A stretch of 64,000 nucleotides of DNA from Nostoc punctiforme NIES-2108 (GCA_003326195.1 LXQE01000029.1:398639-462638), one strand, 5' to 3'. Shown: positions 1 to 9,478, counted from the stretch's first letter. Notes: generated from the letters alone by a model not told the origin. Translations and numbers: made by a program.

Positions 1-852
1 GAACTCAGCAAAACCTTGAAAGAATTGCAAAATACCCAAGCTCAACTTATCCAGACCGAAAAAATGTCTAGCCTGGGACAACTAGTGGCTGGAGTGGCAC
101 ATGAAATCAATAATCCTGCTAATTTTATCCATGCCAATCTCAACCATGCCAGCATTTACAGCCAAGACATCCTTGATTTGCTCAAGCTTTATCAACAAAC
201 CTACCCAAATCCTACCCCAGAAATTAGCGATCGCGCCCAAGACCTTGATATTGAGTTTCTGGCAGAAGATTTACCCAAATTAATGGCATCAATGCAAGTG
301 GGAACCGAGCGCATTCGTCAGATTGTACTATCGTTGCGTAATTTCTCACGCCTTGATGAGGCAGACATGAAATTTGTAGACATTAATGAAGGATTAGACA
401 ACACTCTGATGATTCTGAATCATCGCCTGACAGCCACGCCTAATCAACCAGAAATTCAGATCGTTAAAAAATATGGTGATTTACCTCTAGTAGAATGCTA
501 TGCAGGGCAACTCAATCAGGTGTTTATGAATGTTCTAGTGAATGCAATTGATGCTATAGAAGAGTCATTAGTAAAGAATGAAGGACAAATTCGCATTCAC
601 ACTGAATTCACTGATGAAAAACAAGCGATCATTCAAATTTCCGATAATGGTATTGGGATGTCAGAAGAGGTAAAGCAACGAGTATTTGACTATATGTTTA
701 CTACTAAACCTGTGGGTAAAGGAATCGGATTAGGAATGGCGATCGCTTATCAAATTGTCGTAGATAAACATCGGGGAACTATTGAAGTTGATTCTACTCC
801 AGGATATGGAACAGAGTTTACTATCCGTATTCCTTTAACAAGTAACAAGTAA
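1..852 (+). CDS. Sensor histidine kinase, C-terminal part (cut by window edge)
   Basis: The reading frame is open from base 1, so only the C-terminal catalytic part of a longer kinase is visible. The H-box reads GVAHEINNP, with the phospho-acceptor His about 34 residues into the visible part. A helical stretch follows, then an HATPase_c domain with N-box (NVLVNAIDAIEE), G1 box (DNGIGMS) and G2 box (GKGIGLGM). The sensing domain lies upstream of the window. It is a close paralogue of the kinases at 59127-60446 and 61849-63252: all three share the segment [20 protein letters not shown] or near variants and the FSRLDEAD-type linker. This is a cyanobacterial HisKA group often joined to PAS, GAF or receiver modules. 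The signal sensed cannot be inferred. Confidence 0.93.
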   Translation, partial: ELSKTLKELQNTQAQLIQTEKMSSLGQLVAGVAHEINNPANFIHANLNHASIYSQDILDLLKLYQQTYPNPTPEISDRAQDLDIEFLAEDLPKLMASMQVGTERIRQIVLSLRNFSRLDEADMKFVDINEGLDNTLMILNHRLTATPNQPEIQIVKKYGDLPLVECYAGQLNQVFMNVLVNAIDAIEESLVKNEGQIRIHTEFTDEKQAIIQISDNGIGMSEEVKQRVFDYMFTTKPVGKGIGLGMAIAYQIVVDKHRGTIEVDSTPGYGTEFTIRIPLTSNK

Positions 853-1005
853 AAATTACTTATAACATTGAAATAGGCAAAGTTTATGTTGATGATTTAT
901 TTTAGCTAATTTATACACTCATACTCAGAGGCGATATACTTTAATAAAGTTGATTTGTAAATTCTATCGACTACATAAATTAATACATCAACTCTCTGAG
1001 GTGAT

Positions 1006-1644
1006 ATGCTTTTAAAACTGCAACAAATTATTGTTAAACCTGGCCAACAGATGTTGCTCAAAGATATTAGTTGGCAGCAGTTAGAAAATATTTTAGAAGA
1101 AATGGGAGAAAGGCGTGCTGCACGTATTTCTTATAGTCATGGTTGGTTAGAAATTATGGTTTCCCTACCAGAACACGAAAAAGATAAAGAACTTATTGGT
1201 GATTTAGTCAAAATCTTGTTAGAAATACTCCAAATTGATTTTGAGCCTTTTGGTTCCACAACACTTAAAAATGAGCAAATGCGGCAAGCAGTAGAACCAG
1301 ATACCAGCTTTTATATTCAAAATCAAGCTGCTGTAATTGGGAAAAATCGCATTGATTTAAATATAGACCCACCACCAGATTTAGCAATCGAAATTGATAT
1401 TACTTCTCGGACTCGATTTGATAATTATGAAAGTTTGGGAGTTCCTGAACTTTGGCGACATACACAACAAGGGTTAGAAATTTCCTTGCTAAAAGAAGGG
1501 AAGTATATAAAGTCTGAATCTAGTCCTAATTTTCCTAATATCCCAATAGTTGAATTAGTTAATGAATATGTTCAGCAATGTTTAACAATTGGGAGAAGTC
1601 AAGCTATGCGTAATTTTAGAGATTGGGTGAAGAATAATTTATGA
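1006..1644 (+). CDS. Uma2 family (DUF820) putative restriction-endonuclease-fold protein
   Basis: A 212-residue protein of the Uma2/DUF820 family, which is greatly expanded in cyanobacteria and has a PD-(D/E)XK nuclease-like fold. Family signatures are ARISYSHGWLEIM near residue 45, EPDTSFYIQ near 99, and PPPDLAIEIDITSRT near 125, which carries the acidic residues of the fold. The ATG is preceded by GAGG at good spacing. A second Uma2 gene follows 36 bases downstream on the same strand, so they may be co-transcribed. The family's biological role is unproven. Assignment to the family is confident; nuclease activity is inference. Confidence 0.9.
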   Translation: MLLKLQQIIVKPGQQMLLKDISWQQLENILEEMGERRAARISYSHGWLEIMVSLPEHEKDKELIGDLVKILLEILQIDFEPFGSTTLKNEQMRQAVEPDTSFYIQNQAAVIGKNRIDLNIDPPPDLAIEIDITSRTRFDNYESLGVPELWRHTQQGLEISLLKEGKYIKSESSPNFPNIPIVELVNEYVQQCLTIGRSQAMRNFRDWVKNNL

Positions 1645-1680
1645 TAGAAATCTAAGGCTTTCTGAGAAAGGCGATCGCTC

Positions 1681-2424
1681 ATGACTACCGAAAACAACCC
1701 AAGAGCCATTCTAGACTGGGAACACCCCACACCGCCCACAGATTTAATTTTTGATGACGGAGAACCCTTAGAATCAAATCGCCACCGTATTGCCATGAAT
1801 GTGTTGATTCGGTCATTGCAGCAAGCTTGGGCTGACCGGAATGATTTTTTTACTGGTGGCAATATGTTTATTTATTACAGCAGCGCCCAAGTACGTAACC
1901 AGGATTTCCGTGGCCCCGATTTCTTTGCTGTCTTGAATGTGGACGGGACTAATTCTCGTCAAGGTTGGGTAGTGTGGGAAGAAAACGGTCGTTATCCCGA
2001 TGTGATTGTAGAATTAATGTCACCATCTACAGCCAAAATAGATAAGACTGTTAAGAAAGACCTTTACGAACAAACTTTTCATACTTCAGATTATTTTGTC
2101 TATGACCCCTTTGACCCGACTTCTTTGCAAGGATGGCATTTAGATCATAATCAGCAATATCAATCTTTGACACCAAATGAGCGTAGTTGGTTGTGGTGTC
2201 AAAAGTTAGGTTTATGGTTGGGAACCTATGAAGGAACAATAGACAGAGAAACGGCGATATGGTTGCGGTTTTACGATGTAGCTGGCAATTTGGTTTTGTT
2301 ACCAGACGAGGCTGCTGTTGCACAAGCAGAAGCAGCCGCTGTACGAGAAGAAGCGGCTGCTGCACAGGTGGCTCGTTTAGCGGCTAGATTGAGAGAAATG
2401 GGGGAAAATCCAGATATGTTGTGA
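1681..2424 (+). CDS. Uma2 family (DUF820) protein with Ala/Glu-rich C-terminal helix
   Basis: A 247-residue Uma2/DUF820 protein. Visible signatures are the RNQDFRGPDFFAVL region near residue 75 and PDVIVELMSPST near 109, followed by a Lys-rich stretch (AKIDKTVKKDLYEQ) as in the nuclease-like core. The last 45 residues are an Ala/Glu/Arg-rich helix (AAVAQAEAAAVREEAAAAQ) ending in a LAARLREMGENPD-type tail that is very common at the C-terminus of cyanobacterial Uma2 proteins. It belongs to a different subgroup from the preceding Uma2 gene, so this is not a simple tandem duplication. The start ATG directly follows a GCGATCGC HIP1 octamer. Function is unknown. Confidence 0.9.
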   Translation: MTTENNPRAILDWEHPTPPTDLIFDDGEPLESNRHRIAMNVLIRSLQQAWADRNDFFTGGNMFIYYSSAQVRNQDFRGPDFFAVLNVDGTNSRQGWVVWEENGRYPDVIVELMSPSTAKIDKTVKKDLYEQTFHTSDYFVYDPFDPTSLQGWHLDHNQQYQSLTPNERSWLWCQKLGLWLGTYEGTIDRETAIWLRFYDVAGNLVLLPDEAAVAQAEAAAVREEAAAAQVARLAARLREMGENPDML

Positions 2425-2478
2425 ATTTTGGCTTTTTTGATTTGTTTGGACTACAGTTTTGAGTTCTAGGAGTAATAG

Positions 2479-2688
2479 ATGAAGAGACAAGTTATTATCT
2501 ATCCAGGAGAAGATGGTTATTGGGTGGCTGAATGTCCTAGCTTACCTGCTTGTATCAGCCAAGGGAAGACGAAAACAGAAGCTATTGGCAATATCAAGGA
2601 AGCTATTGAGTTATATATTGAAGTTTTAAAAGAAGAAGGTCGTCCTATTCCAGAAGATAACTTGGAAACAGTTTTGGTCGATGTATGA
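2479..2688 (+). CDS. hicB: HicB-like antitoxin
   Basis: A 69-residue protein with the HicB partial RNase-H fold signature: EDGYWVAECPSLPACISQGKT, then EAIGNIKEAIELYIE. An AGGAG ribosome-binding site sits just upstream of the ATG. Its stop codon overlaps the start of the next gene (ATGA overlap at 2685-2688), the usual translational coupling of a toxin-antitoxin pair. It has no C-terminal DNA-binding domain, so autoregulation may need the complex or may be absent. It should neutralise the HicA mRNA interferase encoded immediately downstream. The order is antitoxin first, the reverse of E. coli hicAB. Confidence 0.9.
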   Translation: MKRQVIIYPGEDGYWVAECPSLPACISQGKTKTEAIGNIKEAIELYIEVLKEEGRPIPEDNLETVLVDV

Positions 2689-2906
2689 GCAAGTTGCCAA
2701 TAATTTCTGGTCAAGGGTGCATTAAAGCTTTGGAAAAGGCTGGTTTTTATGTTTTGCGACAACGTGGAAGCCACATTATTTTACGTCGAAATGAGCCATT
2801 TGCGGAAGTGGTAGTTCCAAATCATCAAGAATTAGACAAAGGAACTTTACGGGCAATTATTAGACAGGTTGGGCTAAGTGTTGATGAGTTTATCGAGTTG
2901 TTATAA
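2685..2906 (+). CDS. hicA: HicA-like mRNA interferase toxin
   Basis: A 73-residue HicA/YcfA-type toxin with a dsRBD-like fold. The key motif is RQRGSHIILRR near residue 26, containing the catalytic His of HicA toxins, followed by the conserved VVPNHQELDKGTLRAIIRQVG segment. Translation starts inside the hicB stop codon. HicA toxins cleave mRNA in translating cells and are held inactive by HicB. All expected residues are present, so the pair looks intact. Directly downstream lies a short HIP1-centred repeat and then a convergent gene. Confidence 0.92.
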   Translation: MSKLPIISGQGCIKALEKAGFYVLRQRGSHIILRRNEPFAEVVVPNHQELDKGTLRAIIRQVGLSVDEFIELL

Positions 2907-2918
2907 ATTAAAAACTGA

Positions 2919-2999
2919 GTGCGATCGCTATTTGGAAATATTACAATAAACAAGTGCGATCGCTATTTGGAAATATCAGAATGAGTAGGTGCGATCGCC
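2919..2999. repeat. HIP1-centred short direct repeats
   Basis: Two near-identical 23-base copies beginning GTGCGATCGCTATTTGGAAA (2919-2941 and 2954-2976), followed by a third partial copy starting GTGCGATCGC at 2989. Each is built on the HIP1 octamer. They fill the spacer between hicA and the convergent caspase-like gene, and no gene is visible there. Confidence 0.75.
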
Positions 3000-3099
3000 A
3001 GCATTAAATCAGTTTTTTTATTTCTATATTTAATGATAATCGCACTGGTTGTCTCAAAAAATGTGTATTTTAGTCAAAATAGAAGTACAGTAAAAATAT

Positions 3100-4353
3100 T
3101 TAAGGTTTCCACATAGAAGTACCTAACCACATAAAAGGAATGCTGAAAAGTAGGCATCCAAAAAAACCTGCTATCTCACCGGTAAAAAGTGCGTAAAGTG
3201 CACAAATTACAAAAAATGCGACAACACAAAAGCAAGACAGAGTAATTACCTGCCGTATCATTATCCGTTTGGGATTATGGGTTTTTGGTTTCGTTGTTTG
3301 ATTTGATGAAGAGAACTTTGTCTGAGAAGGTATCTCCACACGATGATGTGGCTGTACTGATGGTGGAGCCTCAGAAAAGTTAACAGCTTGATGTGTGGCT
3401 TCTCCTGTAACGAGTCTTTCTTCAATTAATTCCGCATCTTTTTTGTTAATTGCTAACATTTCTTGATAACGCTCTAAATCATGACGAGTGTAATCACTCA
3501 AAGGAAACTCTCTTTTAATCTCATCAACTAATGCCTGCTCATATTGCTGCAATTTTTGCTTGTACTCTTGATAAGGTTTTAAAACCTCAGCTTCAATTGC
3601 AGCAACTTCTTCAGGAAGCAATCCCAAATTGTCACGTTGGGCGTCTAATATTTTGCGACCAATAATAGGAATCTCGCCCCTACTAGCGTAATGCTCAACT
3701 TCTTTGCGATACCTCAGTTTTGGATTGCCAATTGGTGCTTTAGCCAAAAAGATTTTGAATCCTTCTCTGAATGCAGAGATTCCTGGCCGCATCGCTGGAG
3801 ATGCTTCTTGAACTTTCTTTTTGGCGTACTCATGCAACTCATCAACTGAAACCGCACCATCGTTATCTTGATCTGCGGCACCTGTTTCAATGCCTTCAAT
3901 CAAATAACGGGTATAAATCGAAAGATTTTCTCCCGATTGCTGGAAAGAATACTGAGTAGCAGTGGAAGAACTTAGAACAACTCGCCCTTCTCCTCCCATT
4001 TCAACTTGAATATTAACAGAACCGTCATCTTTAGCTGACCAACCTTCAGGAAATGCCCCGCTAAAACAGCAATCGAGAATTATGACTTGTCGCTTAGAGC
4101 GGCTTTCACTCATAATGTCCTGGACGAAACTGGCAGGAACAGCAGTTGATTTGATCAGCCGTCCTTGGGGATTTTTGCGGGTAAAACGAGTAGCTAGGTG
4201 AAGTTTGCCATTCTCGTCTTTAATGCCATGACCGGAGAAGTAAAGTACTACAAGGTCATCTTTGCTACGATCGCTAAATAACGTCTCAATCGCTTCCTGC
4301 AGTATATCGATTGACATCACATCTTCTATGTAAATTTCCTGAAACTTTTTCAA
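3100..4353 (-). CDS. Caspase-like (peptidase C14) protein, N-terminally shortened, with C-terminal membrane segments
   Basis: The 417-residue frame carries a C14 caspase core: catalytic His in YFSGHGI (His42) and catalytic Cys in LDCCFSGAF (Cys95/96). An EF-hand-like acidic loop follows (DQDNDGAVSVDE, 161-172). A Glu/Lys-rich helical region (about 225-310) and two C-terminal hydrophobic segments (about 369-412) complete it. Family members normally have about 45 more N-terminal residues, with a first beta strand of type ALLIGV. These are missing: the only start is a TTG at 4353, and an in-frame TGA lies 6 codons upstream. The gene may therefore be truncated or degraded although both catalytic residues remain. 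It is convergent with hicBA and upstream of no obvious partner. Confidence 0.8.
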   Translation of the reverse strand: MKKFQEIYIEDVMSIDILQEAIETLFSDRSKDDLVVLYFSGHGIKDENGKLHLATRFTRKNPQGRLIKSTAVPASFVQDIMSESRSKRQVIILDCCFSGAFPEGWSAKDDGSVNIQVEMGGEGRVVLSSSTATQYSFQQSGENLSIYTRYLIEGIETGAADQDNDGAVSVDELHEYAKKKVQEASPAMRPGISAFREGFKIFLAKAPIGNPKLRYRKEVEHYASRGEIPIIGRKILDAQRDNLGLLPEEVAAIEAEVLKPYQEYKQKLQQYEQALVDEIKREFPLSDYTRHDLERYQEMLAINKKDAELIEERLVTGEATHQAVNFSEAPPSVQPHHRVEIPSQTKFSSSNQTTKPKTHNPKRIMIRQVITLSCFCVVAFFVICALYALFTGEIAGFFGCLLFSIPFMWLGTSMWKP

Positions 4354-4608
4354 GATTTTTCCAAAAGCTCATAAAATTCAGGTAAAAATCTGGTATAAAT
4401 ACAGAATATCCCTCTTCAATAGCTTCCAAACTTAGAAGCAATCAACAGTATTTCATCTGACAAGTTGTTTCGATACAGCAATTTGTTTTACCACGCTTGC
4501 GATCGCAAAGTAAGTTACGAGTTTGTCTTTGCAACTTCTTTAGAAGCGATCGCTATATCAAACTATTACAGGACAGCTTAAATCCAGCGATCATCTCAAA
4601 TAACTAGA

Positions 4609-4628
4609 CAAGGGGCTTCAGCCCCTTG
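4609..4628 (-). terminator. Stem-loop downstream of ilvD
   Basis: A 9-bp perfect stem, CAAGGGGCT / AGCCCCTTG, with a 2-base loop, 40 bases beyond the ilvD stop. No strong T-run follows, so it may be an interspersed palindrome serving as a terminator or RNA 3' end. The rest of 4354-4667 holds two HIP1-like sites and no supported gene. Confidence 0.5.
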
Positions 4629-4667
4629 CTAAAGATAGGCAAACTTGCGCCACAGTTGTCAGGTTAA

Positions 4668-6353
4668 TTAAAACAAGTCCAAATCTGTCACAGCACCAAT
4701 ACTGCTAGAAGATACCAATTTGGCATATTTCGCCAACACGCCTTTAGTGTAACGCGGAGCCGGAGGTTGCCAGTTAGCACGACGACGGGCCAATTCTTCT
4801 TCAGATATATTCAACTGCAATAAACGAGCGGGTGCATCAATAGTAATACTATCGCCTTCTTCTACAAGCGCGATCGCCCCACCAACTGCCGCTTCTGGTG
4901 CAACATGACCAACCACCATGCCATAAGTACCGCCAGAAAAACGTCCGTCGGTAATTAATCCCACCGCATCACCCAAACCTGCACCGATAATTGCTGAGGT
5001 GGGAGCCAACATTTCCCGCATTCCAGGGCCGCCTTTAGGCCCTTCGTAGCGGATTATGAGAATATCACCAGCTTGAATCTTACCAGCCAAAATTGCATCT
5101 AAAGAGGCTTCTTCGGATTCAAATACCCGTGCAGGCCCGGTAATTACTGGTTTTTTCACCCCAGTAATTTTGGCGACAGCCCCTTCTGTTGCCAAATTAC
5201 CTCTGAGGATGGCTAGATGTCCTTGAGGATACATCGGGTTATTCCAAGTCCGAATCACATCTTGATTGGCAGATGGTTCTTCTGGTATGTCTGCTAATAT
5301 CTCTGCAATAGTTTGACCGCTGATGGTGAGGCTATCACCGTGTAATAAGTCATGCACAAGTAACATCTTCATTACTTGCGGAATGCCGCCAGCTTTGTGC
5401 AAATCTGTAGCAACATATTTACCACTTGGTTTCAAATCACACAAAACGGGAACGCGAGCGCGGATGGTTTCAAAATCGTCTATGGTTAAATCTACATCAG
5501 CGGCGCGGGCGATCGCTAAAAAGTGCAGTACTGCATTGGTCGAACCACCGACTGCCATAATCACAGAGATGGCATTCTCTATAGATTTGCGGGTGATAAT
5601 TTGACGAGGTAAGATTTGTTTACGAATGGCTTCGACTAAAACGAATGCTGATTTTTCCGTGCTGTCGGCTTTTTCGGCATCTTCGGCTGCCATTGTCGAG
5701 GAATAGGGTAAACTCATCCCTAGCGCTTCAAATGCTGAAGACATGGTGTTAGCTGTAAACATTCCCCCACAGGAACCAGCACCCGGACAAGCCCGACCTT
5801 CAACCTCTAATAATTCCTTTTCGTCAATTTTTCCAGCACTGTATTGACCAACAGCTTCAAAAGAACTGACAACAGTTAAATCGCGTCCGTTGTAGTGGCC
5901 GGGTTTAATTGTGCCACCGTAAACGAATATTGCAGGGATATTCATCCGGGCCATTGCAATCATTGCTCCTGGCATATTTTTATCACAACCGCCAATAGCC
6001 AGCACACCATCCATACTTTGTCCAGTACAAGCGGTTTCAATGGAATCGGCAATCACTTCCCGCGATACTAGGGAATATTTCATCCCTTCAGTTCCCATTG
6101 AAATCCCATCACTAATGGTAATTGTGCCGAACACTTGCGGCATCGCCCCAGCAGTTTTAATCCCCACCTCTGCTCTTTGCGCCAGTTGATTTATCCCCAT
6201 ATTACAGGGAGTGATCGTGCTGTAACCATTGGCAATGCCCACAATGGCTTTATTGAAATCTTCATCTTTAAAACCAACTGCACGCAGCATAGCTCGATTA
6301 GGCGATCGCTGCACTCCTTGCGTCACAATTTGGCTTCTCAAATTCTCCGACAT
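4668..6353 (-). CDS. ilvD: Dihydroxy-acid dehydratase
   Basis: This 561-residue protein is dihydroxy-acid dehydratase, which converts 2,3-dihydroxy-3-methylbutanoate (and the isoleucine analogue) to the 2-keto acid in branched-chain amino acid synthesis. The three Fe-S ligand cysteines are visible: Cys50 (ITPCNMG), Cys123 (GGCDKNMPG) and Cys195 ([14 protein letters not shown]). The C-terminal [19 protein letters not shown] block is also conserved. Length is full for the cyanobacterial family, and the ATG at 6353 gives the usual N-terminus. The gene stands alone. Its first codons and upstream region recur at about 8395-8480 and 10130-10250, showing that its 5' end was part of a local tandem duplication. 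Confidence 0.98.
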   Translation of the reverse strand: MSENLRSQIVTQGVQRSPNRAMLRAVGFKDEDFNKAIVGIANGYSTITPCNMGINQLAQRAEVGIKTAGAMPQVFGTITISDGISMGTEGMKYSLVSREVIADSIETACTGQSMDGVLAIGGCDKNMPGAMIAMARMNIPAIFVYGGTIKPGHYNGRDLTVVSSFEAVGQYSAGKIDEKELLEVEGRACPGAGSCGGMFTANTMSSAFEALGMSLPYSSTMAAEDAEKADSTEKSAFVLVEAIRKQILPRQIITRKSIENAISVIMAVGGSTNAVLHFLAIARAADVDLTIDDFETIRARVPVLCDLKPSGKYVATDLHKAGGIPQVMKMLLVHDLLHGDSLTISGQTIAEILADIPEEPSANQDVIRTWNNPMYPQGHLAILRGNLATEGAVAKITGVKKPVITGPARVFESEEASLDAILAGKIQAGDILIIRYEGPKGGPGMREMLAPTSAIIGAGLGDAVGLITDGRFSGGTYGMVVGHVAPEAAVGGAIALVEEGDSITIDAPARLLQLNISEEELARRRANWQPPAPRYTKGVLAKYAKLVSSSSIGAVTDLDLF

Positions 6354-6878
6354 CTTTTTTCCTTCCGTGCCATTATCGCAACAGTTGCGATTGTATTACC
6401 TGATGATTTTCTCATGCCTGGGCGGTGCGATCGAACATGAGTAATTCTCTATGTTTCACCGTGTCTTTTGGTCAGCCCTAATTAGCATAAATCTTCATCT
6501 AAGCGTTTGTATAAAATAGGAATGATTCTTCTGTGTTAGGCATCTAGAGTGCCGGGAAGTACTAAGTATAGCAAGAAGAATTGAGATATGAAAAAAAGCC
6601 ATTGCCCCAAGCTGAGGCTCTGACTTTCCACATTTATAGCTTAGTATATTGATATTGATTCCGGCGCAAAAGTGGAGACACTCTAACTTTGCACTAGAGT
6701 TCTTCAAAATTATATCTGCCTTGAAAATAGTGACTAGGGACTGAGGACTGGGAAAGAGATGTTTTCATTCTCTAGTGCTTTCTGCCTTCTCCCTTGGCGC
6801 TAGCCTCTCCCTTTGGGAGAAGGGTAGACGCTAAAAGCGATCTGCCTGCTGCCTTATTTTCAAGGCAGGAATATTAAA
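6354..6878. other. Spacer between ilvD and the first RTX gene
   Basis: 525 bp with no supported gene. It holds the ilvD upstream region and an exact 14-base inverted repeat, CTGCCTTGAAAATA (6716-6729) / TATTTTCAAGGCAG (6855-6868), enclosing about 125 bp. The enclosed stretch includes a CTTCTCCC...GGGAGAAG palindrome. It looks like repeat debris inserted beside the RTX 3' hairpin. Confidence 0.55.
6849..6868 (-). terminator. 3' hairpin of the first RTX gene
   Basis: CTGCCTT / AAGGCAG stem with a 6-base loop, just past the stop of the gene at 6879-7547. The same hairpin core (GCCTT / AAGGC) recurs at the equivalent position below the third RTX copy (about 10327-10343), which supports a functional 3' end. 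Confidence 0.5.
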
Positions 6879-7547
6879 TTAAAGAATAAAGTCACTTGAC
6901 ACTACTTGTGGTGCTCCTATAAGCCGAATTTGAAACTCAGCCGACCGATCCCCATCAATGCTACCTTCGAGAATACCTCCTGAATAACGGATTTGGCCGG
7001 GTGCGGAGAATTGGGCACTCCCAATGAAAGTGAAACCTTGATTGCCCCCAATAGTGGAGTTGGCATCGATATTAGATAGATCAATTCGATCGCCTGGCAA
7101 ATTACCGTTTCCACGAAAGTCAGTGATTAAGTCGCGTGACGAAAGTGGACTATCAGAAATTGAGTTGTACTTGAAAATATCATTACCTGATCCTCCAGTG
7201 AGGATATCATTCCCACTACCGCCAATCAGGACATCATCCCCATCACCACCGATGAGATTATCAGTCCCAGTACCGCCAAAAAGAATATCTTTGCCAGTAC
7301 CGCCATTGAGCCTATCGTTGCCACTACCACCGTTAAGAGTATCGTTGCCAGCATTACCAAAGAGGCTATCATTGCCACTACCAGCGTTAAGGATACTGTT
7401 GCCACTACCACCTATAAGGGTACTGTTGCCACCACTAGTGTTAACAATATCGCTCTGACTATTATTGCTACTAATGCTACCGCTCTGACTACTAGAATTG
7501 GCAGTAACACTGCCGCTCCCGAAAGAAATTGATATTGAAGTTGCCAT
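6879..7547 (-). CDS. RTX-type calcium-binding repeat protein, copy 1
   Basis: This 222-residue protein has a Ser/Asn-rich N-terminus, then about eight glycine-rich nonapeptide repeats of the GGxGxDxLx type (for example GGSGNDRLNGGTGKDILFGG), which fold into a Ca2+-binding beta-roll. The last 85 residues match the conserved serralysin/M10 C-terminal type: DLITDFRGNG, then GDRIDLSNIDAN, then FIGSAQFSAPGQIRYSGG. No peptidase or other catalytic domain is present. Such proteins are generally exported by type I systems through a C-terminal signal, but no ABC exporter genes are nearby. It is paralogous to the gene at 8780-9478 and the fragment at 10357-10693. Long frames on the opposite strand are artefacts of the repeats. 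Confidence 0.9.
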   Translation of the reverse strand: MATSISISFGSGSVTANSSSQSGSISSNNSQSDIVNTSGGNSTLIGGSGNSILNAGSGNDSLFGNAGNDTLNGGSGNDRLNGGTGKDILFGGTGTDNLIGGDGDDVLIGGSGNDILTGGSGNDIFKYNSISDSPLSSRDLITDFRGNGNLPGDRIDLSNIDANSTIGGNQGFTFIGSAQFSAPGQIRYSGGILEGSIDGDRSAEFQIRLIGAPQVVSSDFIL

Positions 7548-8231
7548 TGATGAATTTCTCCTAAAACTTTAGAGGGAAAAAATTACGTCTTTACTTCCCC
7601 ATTATAAAACGCCATTGCTGATTAAGAGTATAAATTTGATTTCCTTCAAAGGCATAAAATAAACATTTTCAAACATGGAATTTGGGAATTTCATACTTTC
7701 ATTCCGCAATGCCGAAAAAGCAAGGTAAAAATATCAAGAGTGGGAATATTATTCTTGAACAAACCTGATTGAAACAGGTCTTTACTATTAAGTTTGAATA
7801 TTTGAGAATATTTGAGAATATTTAAGAAGTACTAGATGTATTTGATGATGTTTACATCAAAACTGTAATCAAAATCATCTGATGTCCTTGTACCTTATGT
7901 TTTCGGTTGTTTCAGTTGCAAAATACTAAAGAATAAGTAGATTTTTCCTACGTAATTATATAGATTTAAGGACGTTGGCACTGTATTTATAATAACAATA
8001 CTATGGCATTACCCTCCAGCAGACTTTTTTCTATTTGTAAAAAATAATTAACTTTCTTTTATCCTCTGACCAGAATAAAATCGGAAGCCTTTGTACAGAT
8101 AGAGTTGGTTTTGCATATTGGTATTTGTTTAGTGGTTTCTGTAGTTATATATAACAAATAATTGCCAAGAAGTTAAAAGCTTTGTTAGACGCATAGCACG
8201 AAGAAAAGCCTAAAGATTTGTGTAACTTGAA

Positions 8232-8320
8232 TTCGTTCCCAGGCTTAAGACTGGAAATGTATTTCGAGAGGGCTGCTGCCTCTGGTAAAACCACTGGAGG
8301 CGGAGCCTTCCAGAATCGGG
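8232..8320. repeat. Interspersed palindromic repeat
   Basis: Contains GTTCCCAGGCTTAAGACTGG and CACTGGAGGCGGAGCCTTCC, of the partly palindromic type scattered through Nostoc intergenic DNA. It interrupts the duplicated region. Confidence 0.4.
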
Positions 8321-8356
8321 GCTGTATTTTAACTTAGTGCATTCCCTTGTTAGATA

Positions 8357-8388
8357 GTGCGTAGGCGTAGCCCGTCGTAGACATCGCT
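8357..8388. repeat. Short interspersed repeat (GTAGGCGTAGCCCGTCGTAG family)
   Basis: The 32-base stretch beginning GTGCGTAGGCGTAGCCCGTC recurs almost exactly at about 10099-10130 and, inverted, at 51755-51784. In the first two places it sits at the junction of the duplicated units. Confidence 0.6.
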
Positions 8389-8779
8389 GCACCCCTAGCG
8401 TTACCATTTGGCTATTGTGGCATCATCACAACTGTTGCGATTGTATCAACTGATTTTCTCATGCATACGCGGCACGATCAAACCTTGGCAAGCATTGGTA
8501 ATTTTCTATTTTTTAGATGTGCTTCTGTTAGGTCCAGCTAATAGGAGCAACTTTGTTAGTATTTAACTGTGCTTGATTATGACAATACCATTCTTGACAG
8601 TTTAAATCTTGACAGTTTAAAGCCGAGTACATTTTCTCACAGTTGGAGTATGTTTGGCTTTGCACCTAAATTATTCTTCAATATTAGACTTCTTGCATAA
8701 ATCATAAATAAGAACCCCACTCCTAAGCGCTTGCTCTTAGAAGTAGGGTGTTCAGCGCTTTTGCAAGAGGTGTATTAGA

Positions 8780-9478
8780 TTAGAGGATGATATCGCTTGC
8801 TATTAGTGGTGGTGCTCCTGTCAGTCCAATCTCCAACTCAGCCGACAGATCCCCATCAATGTTAGCTTGAAGAATACCTCCTGAATAACGAACCTGACGA
8901 ACTGCTGAGAATGCGCCAGCACCGATGAAAATAAAGCCTTGGTTGCCCGCTACACTGGAGTTAGCATCAATGCTAGATAGATCGATTTGATCGCCTGTAA
9001 AGATACCGTTTCCAACGAAGTCAGCGATAACATCTCGTGACAAACCAGTAGGACTATCTGAAACTGAATTGAAATCGAAAATATCGTTGCCAGCACCGCC
9101 ATTTAGGGTATCGTTGCCAGCACCGCCAGTGAGGATATCGCTGCCAGCACCGCCATTTAGGGTATCGTTGCCAGCACCGCCAGTAAGGATATCGCTGCCA
9201 GCATTACCGTTAAGGATATCACTGCCAGCACCGCCAGTAAGGGTATCACTGCCAGCATTAGCGTTAAGGATATCGCTGCCAGCACCCCCATTTAGACTAT
9301 CGTCGCCGGCATTGCCGTTAAGGATATCGCTACCAGCACCCCCATTTAAGATATCGTCGCCGGCATTGCCGTTAAGGATATCGCTGCCAGCACCCCCATT
9401 TAGGGCAGGGCGAAAGATTAGTGGGAAACCGTTGATGGTATTGTTGTCATTAAAAATGGTACCGTTGATAATTGCCAT
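8780..9478 (-). CDS. RTX-type calcium-binding repeat protein, copy 2
   Basis: This 232-residue protein starts MAIINGTIFNDNNTING. About eleven Gly-Asp-rich nonapeptide repeats (units such as GGAGSDILNGNAGDD) follow, then the same C-terminal domain as copy 1 (SRDVIADFVGNG, GDQIDLSSIDANS, FIGAGAFSAVRQVRYSGG). The repeat DNA is nearly homogeneous, suggesting recent expansion by slippage or gene conversion. The C-terminal 85 residues align closely with copy 1, while the N-termini differ. No catalytic domain or export system is visible. A likely extracellular Ca2+-binding role is inferred from the fold only. Confidence 0.9.
   Translation of the reverse strand: MAIINGTIFNDNNTINGFPLIFRPALNGGAGSDILNGNAGDDILNGGAGSDILNGNAGDDSLNGGAGSDILNANAGSDTLTGGAGSDILNGNAGSDILTGGAGNDTLNGGAGSDILTGGAGNDTLNGGAGNDIFDFNSVSDSPTGLSRDVIADFVGNGIFTGDQIDLSSIDANSSVAGNQGFIFIGAGAFSAVRQVRYSGGILQANIDGDLSAELEIGLTGAPPLIASDIIL

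Larger units (their letters stand above)
7548..8779. other. Long duplicated upstream region between RTX genes
   Basis: 1232 bp with no supported gene. About 7560-8170 aligns with the region upstream of the second RTX gene (9490-10090), and 8395-8560 aligns with the ilvD start region, so this is decayed duplicated DNA. It probably contains the promoter of the first RTX gene, but no convincing -10/-35 pair stands out. Confidence 0.6.

Noticed and set aside
7042..7458. Long Pro/Leu/Ser-rich open frame on the plus strand opposite the first RTX gene
   Set aside because: Its repeats are the antisense of the Gly-Asp nonapeptide repeats of the real gene; no start signal or family supports it.
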